A stretch of DNA of 5,007 nt from Gammaproteobacteria bacterium (GTDB lineage Bacteria > Pseudomonadota > Gammaproteobacteria > Pseudomonadales > UBA3067): the NCBI GenBank assembly GCA_002402085.1, contig NVVB01000045.1, positions 33,262 to 38,268 on the forward strand, written 5' to 3'. Below are positions 1-5,007 of this stretch, piece after piece. Position 1 is the first letter of the stretch; each line of letters begins with the position of its first letter. Below the pieces are notes generated by a model. That model ran no database searches, was not told the origin of the DNA, and saw only the letters and a list, made by a program, of their open reading frames with translations. Made by a program: the position numbers and the translations under genes.

Positions 1-1353
1 GGCTATATTAATGGCCTTCCCTGCACCGCTCAAGAGCTAAAGAGCCTAGGCCAGCTACTCGTCAACATTCATGGCCAGCATGAACACCAACACTTGCTGC
101 AAAAAGAAACCCAGCGCGAGCTTCTTGACCAATACGGCTCGCTCACGGAACTCTGCGACGAAGTCGGCGCCATTTACCAAGATTGGCGTACCAGCCAAGA
201 TCAGCTAACCCACCTACAGTCCAATGCGGACGAGCAACAAGCCCGCGCAGACTTGCTTAACTACCAATTAAAAGAAATCAACGGCCTCAACCTTGCTGAA
301 GGGGAAATGGACCAACTGGAATCCGAGCATAAGCGTATTAGCCAACTCGACCAGCTCCAGTCCGCTTGCCAAGAAGCACTACACAAACTCAGCGAAAATG
401 AACAATTCAACGGCCTCGCCAACACCTATCAAAGCCTGTCCTTACTAGAACCTTACGCAAGCGACCACCCGCCCTTAGCCAGCGCCAAAGAACTAATCAC
501 TCAAGCGGGTATTTTATTAGAAGAATCCATTAATGAAATCAGTCATTTCCAGGAAACGCTAAACATCTCTCCTGAAGAAGTGAAAGCCATCGAAGACCGG
601 CTCACAGCGTGCATGGTTATCGCGCAAAAACATCGTGTGAAGGCCAACCAATTACACGCCCTGCAAGCCACATTGAGCCAAGAGCTAGACCAAATAGGCA
701 GCTTAGATGACCGGCTTGCAGACCTTCAAGAAGAAGTAAGCGCCCACTACGACCGCTACAAAGCCCGCGCTAAACAGCTTACAACGAAGCGCAAAAAAAT
801 CGCAAAAAAACTCAACCAGCTCATTTCTGAGAAGATTTCTTTATTAGGCATGCCCGGTGGAAAACTGGAAATTCAACTAACGCAAAGATCCACGCCTCAC
901 AAACAGGGTTTGGAACAAATAGAATTTTACGTCTCTACCAACCCCGGACAACCCCTTCAAGCCATGAATAAGATAGTCTCGGGAGGAGAGTTATCCCGTA
1001 TTAGTCTTGCGATCCAGGTAATTCTCGCGGAAAAAGCGGACATCCCAACGTTATTTTTTGATGAGGTAGACGTCGGTGTAGGGGGGGCAATCGCGGAAAT
1101 GATCGGCAAAACCTTACGAGAACTCGGCAGCAAAGCGCAAATCATTTGCGTCACCCACCTTCCTCAAGTCGCCGCGCAAGGCCATCAACACTTCTCGGTT
1201 AAAAAGCAGCAAACTCAAAACTCCACTCGCACCGAGTTTACCGCACTCAATAAGAAACAACGTGTGGTTGAAATCGCCCGCATGCTCGGAGGGCTCGAGA
1301 TGACCAACCAAACAGTCGCTCACGCCCGAGAAATGCTTAAACTGAATTCGTAA
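1..1353 (+). CDS. recN: DNA repair protein RecN, 5'-truncated by the window edge
   Basis: RecN is an SMC-like ATPase that acts early in recombinational repair of DNA double-strand breaks and, in many bacteria, is induced in the SOS response. The reading frame is open from base 1 and starts with GYINGLPC, which matches the region after the N-terminal ATP-binding half. About 100 residues, including Walker A, therefore lie upstream of the window; 450 residues are present, against about 553 in E. coli. Near the start is the conserved VNIHGQHEHQ segment. The middle (about residues 55-270 of the fragment) is polar and Gln/Glu/Lys-rich, as expected for the coiled-coil arms. The C-terminal ATPase half is complete: ABC signature SGGELSR at 979-999, Walker B LFFDE at 1051-1065 followed by VDVGVGG, and the H-loop THLPQVAAQGHQH with its switch histidine at 1156-1158. 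The true start codon, promoter and any LexA box are outside the window. A TTG at 94 is only an internal codon. Gene identity is very secure. Confidence 0.97.
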   Translation, partial: GYINGLPCTAQELKSLGQLLVNIHGQHEHQHLLQKETQRELLDQYGSLTELCDEVGAIYQDWRTSQDQLTHLQSNADEQQARADLLNYQLKEINGLNLAEGEMDQLESEHKRISQLDQLQSACQEALHKLSENEQFNGLANTYQSLSLLEPYASDHPPLASAKELITQAGILLEESINEISHFQETLNISPEEVKAIEDRLTACMVIAQKHRVKANQLHALQATLSQELDQIGSLDDRLADLQEEVSAHYDRYKARAKQLTTKRKKIAKKLNQLISEKISLLGMPGGKLEIQLTQRSTPHKQGLEQIEFYVSTNPGQPLQAMNKIVSGGELSRISLAIQVILAEKADIPTLFFDEVDVGVGGAIAEMIGKTLRELGSKAQIICVTHLPQVAAQGHQHFSVKKQQTQNSTRTEFTALNKKQRVVEIARMLGGLEMTNQTVAHAREMLKLNS

Positions 1354-1410
1354 ACAGCCACCAAGTTAGTGCCTGCCCTATTACAGAAATACGGCAGACG
1401 CCTACCTTGT

Positions 1411-1436
1411 ACTTGCTACTTCTACTTGCTACTTCT
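1411..1436. repeat. Exact 13-bp tandem duplication over the fur stop codon
   Basis: The unit acttgctacttct occurs twice head to tail, at 1411-1423 and 1424-1436. The second copy contains the fur stop codon (TAG on the minus strand, 1429-1431) and its last lysine codons; the first copy lies in the fur 3' untranslated region. The rest of the 75-bp recN-fur gap contains no convincing hairpin plus U-tract, so no intrinsic terminator can be called for either convergent gene. Confidence 0.8.
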
Positions 1437-1860
1437 TTTTATCGCCTTTCCGGCACTCTGAACACTTACCGTACAAATAATGGCTGTGATCTTCAACTTC
1501 AAAGCCCACTTCCTCTGCCACTTTAGTCTGTTGGCGCTCGATTAATTTATCAAAGAACTCTTCCACTTTGCCGCAATGCACGCACACCATATGATCATGG
1601 TGCTCTTCATCCGCCAACTCAAAAACAGACTGCCCTTCATCAAAATTATGCCGAACTAAAAGGCCCGCCTGCTCAAACTGGGTTAATACCCGGTAAACAG
1701 TCGCCAACCCTACATCTTCTCCCGCAGCAAGAAGGGCTTTATACACATCCTCAGCACTTAAATGGTGTACCAATGAGGTACCCATAATCTCAAGAATCTT
1801 TACTCGAGGCTGGGTTACTTTAAGCCCAACCTCACGAAGTGCTTCACTTTCTTTCGCCAT
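1429..1860 (-). CDS. fur: Ferric uptake regulator Fur
   Basis: Fur is a cytoplasmic homodimeric metalloregulator. With Fe2+ bound it represses iron-uptake genes and adjusts iron storage and oxidative-stress functions. The 143-residue product is full length for the family. An N-terminal winged helix (about 1-80) carries the conserved GLKVTQPRVKIL segment and the recognition-helix region VGLATVYRVLTQFE (about 50-63). The C-terminal dimerisation and metal-binding domain follows. Visible metal ligands are H32/H33, E81, the HHDH cluster at 87-90, C93xxC96, E100/E101, H125 and H127. A second CxxC pair is present at C133/C136, so both structural zinc Cys pairs are there. The ATG at 1860 gives the usual N-terminus; the only nearby Shine-Dalgarno-like match is a GAGG about 12 nt upstream, which is distant. 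The gene is transcribed divergently from bamE, the common gammaproteobacterial arrangement. I found no convincing Fur box in the intergenic region, so autoregulation is not shown by the sequence. Confidence 0.97.
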   Translation of the reverse strand: MAKESEALREVGLKVTQPRVKILEIMGTSLVHHLSAEDVYKALLAAGEDVGLATVYRVLTQFEQAGLLVRHNFDEGQSVFELADEEHHDHMVCVHCGKVEEFFDKLIERQQTKVAEEVGFEVEDHSHYLYGKCSECRKGDKKK

Positions 1861-1942
1861 TAACTGGTTTAACCTCTTAGCTTCAGCTACCTTATTGGAG
1901 TATGATTAGGCCTCACATGCAGACCAGGAATTAGTCGTATCC
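1861..1942. promoter_or_regulatory. Divergent fur/bamE promoter region with a bamE -10-like element
   Basis: This 82-bp gap must hold the promoters of both fur (-) and bamE (+). For bamE, TATGAT at 1901-1906 is a 5/6 match to the sigma70 -10 element and would start transcription near 1913, leaving a leader of about 30 nt. No good -35 hexamer lies 16-18 nt upstream of it (best TTAGCT, 1877-1882). An AGGA at 1926-1929 is the nearest Shine-Dalgarno-like match but sits 13 nt from the bamE ATG. On the minus strand the best -10-like hexamer is only a 4/6 match (CATACT), so no fur promoter can be placed with confidence. Confidence 0.4.
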
Positions 1943-2323
1943 ATGAACAAAACAGCCGCTTATTTAGTAATCATATTAACGCTTTCCATCACAGGTTGCA
2001 GCCAATTCCGATTCCCAGGCGTATTTAAAATAGACGTCGGCCAAGGAAATATAGTCGAAAGCACCGAAGTTGAACAACTTCGCATCGGCATGTCCGAACG
2101 CCAAGTCAAATTTCTACTGGGCTCTCCACTTATTCAAGACATATTCCACCCTGATCGCTGGGACTATTTTTACAGCCTAAAAAAAGGCAAAGAAGGCACC
2201 ACCCAAAAGCGTCTAACAATCTATTTTAAAGAAGGAAAGCTAGATCGTATCGAAGGGGATTTTGATGCATCGAACCGCCTGACCCAAGAAGCCACCCCCA
2301 AACTAAACGCTAAGCAGGGATAG
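1943..2323 (+). CDS. bamE: Outer membrane protein assembly factor BamE (SmpA/OmlA family lipoprotein)
   Basis: BamE is a small lipoprotein anchored to the periplasmic face of the outer membrane. It belongs to the BAM complex, which folds beta-barrel proteins into that membrane. The 126-residue product begins with a lipoprotein signal peptide: N-terminal Lys, a hydrophobic core (about residues 6-16) and a lipobox ITGC, so Cys19 is the expected lipidated first residue of the mature protein. The mature part carries the family hallmarks FKIDVGQGN (28-36), RIGMSERQVKFLLGSP (47-62), DRWDYFY (71-77) and the closing strand LTIYFKEGKLDRI. The C-terminal tail after about residue 108 is polar and probably unstructured, making the protein slightly longer than E. 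coli BamE (113 residues). The start is fixed by the signal peptide, because no later Met would preserve it. It is divergent from fur and convergent with rnfH. Confidence 0.95.
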   Translation: MNKTAAYLVIILTLSITGCSQFRFPGVFKIDVGQGNIVESTEVEQLRIGMSERQVKFLLGSPLIQDIFHPDRWDYFYSLKKGKEGTTQKRLTIYFKEGKLDRIEGDFDASNRLTQEATPKLNAKQG

Positions 2324-2378
2324 GCTTACACCTCGCCACAACAAATAACGCCCTACACTCGAAGAACATTCTTACTTT

Positions 2379-2409
2379 CCTCTGCCTAATAATAACGCTT
2401 AGACAGAGG
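2379..2409. terminator. Hairpin between convergent bamE and rnfH, possible bidirectional 3' end
   Basis: CCTCTG at 2379-2384 pairs with CAGAGG at 2404-2409. After one C/A mismatch (2385/2403), CTAA (2386-2389) pairs with TTAG (2399-2402), giving a 10-bp interrupted stem around a 9-nt loop. Its place in the gap between two convergent genes suits a shared terminator. Neither strand has a U-tract after the stem, so it is not a textbook intrinsic terminator. It may instead be an mRNA 3'-end stabiliser upstream of Rho-dependent termination. Confidence 0.4.
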
Positions 2410-2416
2410 GAGCATC

Positions 2417-2755
2417 CTAATCAGCTTGATCCCCACCCTTCTTTTCAGCCGCCTGCTTCTCTTTCAACTTGGCGGCCCGCATCTTCCTGACTTCCTTCGG
2501 ATCAGCGATCAAAGGACGATAGATCTCGATCCTATCCCCTTCTTTGACTTTCACGTCGCGTGGATTTCTTTCTGTTTTACCAAAAACTCCAAGAGAACAG
2601 GCATCCAAGTCTATCTCAGAGAACTTCGCCAAGATGCCTGACTCCAACACGGCATCATACAAAGAAACCTCTGGGGCAACTTCCACCGTCATAATCAACT
2701 GTCTATCAGGCAGCGCAAACGCCACCTCAACAGATACCTTTGACACTTCAGTCAT
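2417..2755 (-). CDS. rnfH: RnfH family protein (UPF0125, formerly RatB)
   Basis: This 112-residue cytoplasmic protein belongs to the RnfH/UPF0125 family, which has a beta-grasp (ubiquitin-like) fold. Its biochemical role is not established. The name comes from linkage to rnf electron-transport genes in some bacteria, and RatB from pairing with the toxin-like RatA in E. coli. Visible family marks are the N-terminal VEVAFALPDRQ strand, LGVFGK (55-60), the VKEGDRIEIYRPLIADPKE block (about 70-88) and a basic tail rich in Lys, Arg and Ala (about 90-107). The ATG lies 3 nt after the stop of the upstream transporter gene. GGAG inside the last transporter codons, 6 nt before the ATG, is a good ribosome binding site and supports both this start and translational coupling. 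No ratA lies beside it in this window. Confidence 0.93.
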   Translation of the reverse strand: MTEVSKVSVEVAFALPDRQLIMTVEVAPEVSLYDAVLESGILAKFSEIDLDACSLGVFGKTERNPRDVKVKEGDRIEIYRPLIADPKEVRKMRAAKLKEKQAAEKKGGDQAD

Positions 2756-2758
2756 TCA

Positions 2759-4150
2759 CTACTCCAACCCTAAAATCGCAACTATTTGATCTTGAAACAA
2801 GGTCCACACCACCACCACAATCACAGCAGTAGGGGCAACCAACCGAACCACTACGGTCCACAAGTTATAGAGAAGAAAACTATCCATATTAAGCTCTTTT
2901 TGCACCGTAGAACGACGCATGGACCAACCCGCAAAAATCGCAATCAACAAGCCGCCAAGCGGCAACATTATATTCGCAGTAAGGTAATCAATAGAATCAA
3001 AGAAGTTCTTGCCTAGCAAAAACTCCACGTCAGACCACTCATTAAAGGACAGCACAGTCCCAATCCCTAGCGTCCACGTAATTAAGCCCAACACAGCCGC
3101 CACTACCGGTCGACTAGCAATGCTTTTCTCAACACACCAAGCCACCAACGGCTCGATCAAAGAAATGGATGAGCTCCAAGCAGCAAAGGTCACCAACAAA
3201 AAGAACAGCGCCCCAAAAATAGTGCCGCCAGCCATCTGACCAAAGGCCACAGGCAGCGTTACAAACATCAATCCTGGCCCTGCGCTGGGCTCCATGTTAT
3301 TAGCAAACACTATAGGAAAAATGGCTAAGCCCGCAGCGAGCGCCACCAACGTATCCAAAGCAGCAACCGTCACAACCGTAGAGGCAATCGATGCATCCTT
3401 AGGCATATAAGCGCCATAAACCATAATCGCCCCCATCCCTAAGCTCAAGGTAAAGAAGGCATGCCCCATCGCAACCAAGACACTTTCTCCGCTTAACTTA
3501 CTAAAGTCGAACGTAAACAAAAACTTCGCGCCCTCCTCAAAACCGCCCGAATTCAAGCTGTATCCCAACAACACAATCAGTAATACAAACAAAGTCGGCA
3601 TAAGCACTCGGATCGCTGACTCAATGCCTTTATTAACACCGCGCGCGACAACCACCATAGTCATGACCATAAACGCAGTGTGCAACAACCCAAGCGTTAC
3701 CGGATCTGCCAACAAATCATTAAACATCGCCTCAGATTCAACCGCGCCAATACCATCCAACTGCCCCGAACCCAAGCGATACACATAGATCAGGGCCCAA
3801 CCAGCGATCACACTGTAATAAGAAAGAATCAAAAACCCAGCAATAGCGCCCATCCACCCAACAAACCGCCATAACCGAGAGGCCCCGGCCTCTTTTGCAA
3901 GCGTTCGCATGGACTCCATAGGGCTTAACTTACCGCGACGGCCAATTAACACTTCGCCCATCATGATCGGAATTCCAACCAAGACAATGCACACCAAATA
4001 CAAGAGCACAAAAGCCCCGCCACCATTCTCGCCGGTGATATAAGGGAATTTCCAAATGTTGCCCAAGCCAACCGCCGATCCCGTAGCAGCAAGAATAAAA
4101 ATCCAACGGTTCGACCAGGTGCCATGCACTGCTTCGGTTTGCTCAGCCAT
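2759..4150 (-). CDS. Neurotransmitter:sodium symporter (NSS/SNF) family transporter
   Basis: This 463-residue inner-membrane protein has the LeuT fold and should couple uptake of an amino acid or related small solute to the Na+ gradient. The substrate cannot be told from sequence. The TM1 signature AVGLGNIWKFPY (26-37) and ENGGGAF (41-47) are intact. TM6 carries FFTLSLGMGAI (232-242), and TM8 carries FAAWSSSISLIEP (322-334). By alignment from memory with LeuT, G24, A26, V27, N31, T234, A323, S326 and S327 fall at sodium-site positions. The LeuT Na1 residue Asn286 falls at a Gly (about 293, in GPGLMFVTLP), a sequence I believe is common in bacterial members. Hydrophobic segments suggest 11 membrane spans rather than 12, as in bacterial relatives such as Tyt1 and MhsT. 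AAGGA about 9 nt before the ATG is a plausible ribosome binding site. The gene is divergent from smpB and is followed after 3 nt by rnfH, apparently as one transcript. Confidence 0.93.
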   Translation of the reverse strand: MAEQTEAVHGTWSNRWIFILAATGSAVGLGNIWKFPYITGENGGGAFVLLYLVCIVLVGIPIMMGEVLIGRRGKLSPMESMRTLAKEAGASRLWRFVGWMGAIAGFLILSYYSVIAGWALIYVYRLGSGQLDGIGAVESEAMFNDLLADPVTLGLLHTAFMVMTMVVVARGVNKGIESAIRVLMPTLFVLLIVLLGYSLNSGGFEEGAKFLFTFDFSKLSGESVLVAMGHAFFTLSLGMGAIMVYGAYMPKDASIASTVVTVAALDTLVALAAGLAIFPIVFANNMEPSAGPGLMFVTLPVAFGQMAGGTIFGALFFLLVTFAAWSSSISLIEPLVAWCVEKSIASRPVVAAVLGLITWTLGIGTVLSFNEWSDVEFLLGKNFFDSIDYLTANIMLPLGGLLIAIFAGWSMRRSTVQKELNMDSFLLYNLWTVVVRLVAPTAVIVVVVWTLFQDQIVAILGLE

Positions 4151-4297
4151 CGCTTATTGTCCTTAGATAAAAAATTAGCGGCCCATTTTCTTTAATTTAT
4201 ATCAAAGAAACAAGGAAACGGGACAAATACTTCGATTTCACAAAAATTCGAAAGCATTTCTTAACTCATTGGTTCAAGGTAGATATAATAAACAGAT
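4151..4297. promoter_or_regulatory. Divergent NSS transporter/smpB regulatory region
   Basis: This 147-bp AT-rich gap separates two divergent genes. For the transporter (minus strand), a -10-like TATAAA is read at 4201-4196 and a -35-like TTGTCC at 4226-4221. The 19-nt spacing is long, so this promoter is tentative. Its SD-like AAGG lies at 4164-4161. An imperfect dyad, TTCGA (4231-4235) with TCGAA (4248-4252), lies between this -35 and the smpB -35 and could be an operator. No ORF or RNA gene is apparent here. Confidence 0.45.
4261..4289 (+). promoter_or_regulatory. smpB sigma70 promoter
   Basis: A perfect -10 TATAAT at 4284-4289 lies exactly 17 nt downstream of TTAACT (4261-4266), a 4/6 match to the -35 consensus. 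Transcription would be expected to begin about 4295-4297, immediately before the smpB ATG at 4298. The message would then have virtually no 5' leader. Consistent with that, no Shine-Dalgarno sequence lies at normal distance: the closest AAGG (4276-4279) is 18 nt from the start codon and upstream of the predicted transcript. Confidence 0.65.
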
Positions 4298-4771
4298 ATG
4301 GCTAAAAAGAAGGCAAAACAACATTCCAACACCATCGCGGTGAATCGACGCGCACGTTTTGAATATTTCCTAGAAGGAAATACCGAAGCGGGCATCGTAT
4401 TAGAAGGCTGGGAAGTAAAAAGCATGCGGGAGGGCCAACTGAACCTCACCGACAGCTACGTCAACTTCAAAAAAGGCGAAGCCTGGTTGCATGGCTGCCA
4501 CATCTCCCCCCTTAACACCGCATCCACCCACATAACCCCTGAACCCGACCGGCCAAGGAAATTACTCCTGCACGCCAAAGAGCTCAGCAAATTCATCACC
4601 GCCACCACGGCAAAAGGCTATACCTGCCTAGCTATCTCCATTTACTGGAAAAATGGCCTGGCCAAAGCAGACATTGCATTGGGTAAAGGTAAAAACCTGC
4701 ACGATAAGCGCTCCACCCAAAAAGACCGGGACTGGGGCCGCGAGAAGAGCCGAGAGCTACGTCAGCGGTAA
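4298..4771 (+). CDS. smpB: SsrA-binding protein SmpB
   Basis: SmpB binds the tRNA-like domain of tmRNA, delivers it to stalled ribosomes and reaches into the empty mRNA channel with its C-terminal tail during trans-translation. The 157-residue product is full length (160 in E. coli). The family blocks appear in order: basic N-terminus MAKKKAK, IAVNRRARFEYF (13-24), AGIVLEGWEVKSMREG (31-46), DSYV (52-55), HISPL and STHI, RKLLLHAKEL (87-96), the YWKNG loop (116-120) and GKGKNLHDKR (129-138). The tail, rich in Lys, Arg, Asp and Glu, contains the conserved DW.REKSR pattern. The start agrees with the usual MxKKKA N-terminus even though no normal ribosome binding site precedes it. The gene lies 72 nt upstream of ssrA on the same strand, so both partners of the rescue system are adjacent. 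Confidence 0.97.
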   Translation: MAKKKAKQHSNTIAVNRRARFEYFLEGNTEAGIVLEGWEVKSMREGQLNLTDSYVNFKKGEAWLHGCHISPLNTASTHITPEPDRPRKLLLHAKELSKFITATTAKGYTCLAISIYWKNGLAKADIALGKGKNLHDKRSTQKDRDWGREKSRELRQR

Positions 4772-4801
4772 CCTCGCAAACAAACCATATTATCGTTAAC
4801 T

Positions 4802-4823
4802 TCCCCAGACTAATCACTGGGGA
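4802..4823. repeat. Perfect 7-bp inverted repeat between smpB and ssrA
   Basis: TCCCCAG (4802-4808) and CTGGGGA (4817-4823) form a perfect GC-rich dyad around the 8-nt spacer ACTAATCA, starting 30 nt after the smpB stop. As RNA it could fold at the smpB 3' end, but the following bases (tagcgtataa) contain no U-tract, so intrinsic termination is doubtful. As DNA it covers the -35 position and most of the spacer of the ssrA promoter, so it could also be a regulator binding site. Confidence 0.6.
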
Positions 4824-4834
4824 TAGCGTATAAT
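4806..4834 (+). promoter_or_regulatory. ssrA promoter
   Basis: A perfect -10 TATAAT sits at 4829-4834, ten bases ahead of the expected mature tmRNA 5' end at 4844. The -35 is poor: CAGACT at 4806-4811 (17-nt spacing) shares only GAC with the consensus. Initiation about seven bases after the -10 would give a primary transcript with only 2-3 extra nucleotides before the mature end. Confidence 0.6.
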
Positions 4835-4843
4835 AACAATTAT

Positions 4844-5007
4844 GGGGGCGACTTGGCTTCGACGCTGGTAGCGAAACCTCATGGTGCATGCCGAGAAGTG
4901 CAACAATTCTCGTTAATACTTTGTCGCATATTAAAGTAATCGCAAACGACGATACTTACGCTCTAGCGGCGTAGCAATACGAAGCTAACCGACGGACGAA
5001 TTTGCTT
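4844..5007 (+). ncRNA. ssrA: Transfer-messenger RNA (tmRNA), 3'-truncated by the window edge
   Basis: tmRNA rescues ribosomes stalled on mRNAs lacking a stop codon: it acts as an alanyl-tRNA, then as a short message that adds a degradation tag. The 5' acceptor strand GGGGGCG is followed by the conserved D-loop-like block CTTCGACG, then GCGAAACC and GGTGCATGCCGAG, all matching known tmRNAs. Pseudoknot 1 can be drawn: stem CGAGAA/TTCTCG (4892-4897/4907-4912), with loop TGCAACA (4899-4905) pairing to TGTCGCA (4922-4928) apart from one A/C mismatch. The tag reading frame runs from resume codon GCA at 4942 to TAG at 4972-4974 and encodes ANDDTYALAA, so the full tag would be AANDDTYALAA including the tRNA-borne alanine. 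About 160 nt of the usual 350-400 are in the window. Pseudoknots 2-4, the T arm and the 3' CCA end lie beyond it. Confidence 0.96.
4942..4974 (+). other. tmRNA proteolysis-tag reading frame (ANDDTYALAA)
   Basis: The resume codon GCA (4942-4944) is preceded by AGTAATC, close to the E. coli AUAGUC set-up element. The ten codons read A-N-D-D-T-Y-A-L-A-A and end in a single TAG (E. coli: ANDENYALAA, ending in tandem UAA codons). The C-terminal YALAA signal, recognised by ClpXP and ClpAP, is intact. The N-terminal ANDD, whose E. coli counterpart is in the SspB-contact region, is also conserved. Confidence 0.93.

Noticed and set aside
790..811. Two CGCAAAAAAA units 11 bp apart in recN, the second forming an A-AAA-AAA slippery heptamer (804-810)
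   Set aside because: The reading frame codes normally through it as a Lys-rich stretch of the RecN coiled-coil region, and I see no stimulatory hairpin or conserved shifted product. The helical phasing could bend DNA slightly, but it is most simply explained by Lys codons.
1081..1087. Run of seven G in recN just after Walker B
   Set aside because: It encodes part of the conserved VGVGG segment and the frame is intact on both sides. It is a possible sequencing-error spot but not a feature.
957..1323. Open frames on the minus strand inside recN
   Set aside because: They are antisense to conserved RecN ATPase motifs, have no family resemblance and no supporting ribosome binding site.
1885..1910. 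Possible Fur box between fur and bamE
   Set aside because: The AT-rich bases around 1892-1908 do not match the 19-bp inverted repeat well enough to separate from chance.
2426..2789. Plus-strand open frames across rnfH
   Set aside because: They lie opposite a well-conserved rnfH gene and encode no recognisable protein; shadow frames.
2786..3874. Plus-strand open frames within the transporter gene
   Set aside because: They are antisense to conserved membrane segments and have His-, Asn- and Thr-rich translations typical of the reverse of hydrophobic codons.
4261..4449. Minus-strand open frame across the smpB promoter and 5' end
   Set aside because: It overlaps the strong smpB promoter and conserved SmpB residues, and no homologue is recognised.
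4632..4889. Minus-strand open frame across the end of smpB and the start of ssrA
   Set aside because: It is antisense to two recognised genes, with a shadow-like composition.

Overview
This window is a housekeeping stretch of a gammaproteobacterial chromosome of roughly 50% GC. It is laid out as recN (5' end missing), fur, bamE, rnfH, a sodium-coupled NSS-family transporter, smpB and ssrA (3' end missing). The recN-fur-bamE-rnfH-...-smpB-ssrA neighbourhood is typical of Gammaproteobacteria. A BamE lipoprotein, an RnfH protein and a tmRNA tag ending in YALAA all agree with that assignment. The Na+-coupled transporter hints at a marine or salt-adapted lineage, but I cannot name a genus.

Layout. 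Positions 1-1353 (+) hold the C-terminal four fifths of the DNA-repair ATPase RecN. A 75-bp convergent gap containing a 13-bp tandem duplication separates it from fur (1429-1860, -). An 82-bp divergent promoter region follows, then bamE (1943-2323, +), which encodes an outer-membrane assembly lipoprotein. A 93-bp convergent gap with a strong hairpin leads to rnfH (2417-2755, -). rnfH sits 3 nt downstream of the NSS transporter gene (2759-4150, -), with its ribosome binding site inside the last transporter codons. A 147-bp divergent promoter region separates the transporter from smpB (4298-4771, +). A 72-bp gap with a perfect inverted repeat overlapping the promoter then leads to ssrA (tmRNA, from 4844 to beyond the window).

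Functional links. SmpB and tmRNA are obligate partners in trans-translation, the rescue of ribosomes stalled on broken mRNA. They are adjacent, and each has its own TATAAT-type promoter. BamE belongs to the BAM complex, Fur is the iron-responsive regulator, and RecN acts in double-strand break repair. These share a conserved neighbourhood rather than a pathway. RnfH and the transporter look co-transcribed and translationally coupled. The ratA gene usually found beside rnfH is absent from this slot.

I see no mobile element, CRISPR array or undescribed multigene system. The points most worth checking are a possibly leaderless smpB mRNA, the NSS transporter occupying the ratA position, and inverted repeats placed in the promoters of smpB/NSS and ssrA.
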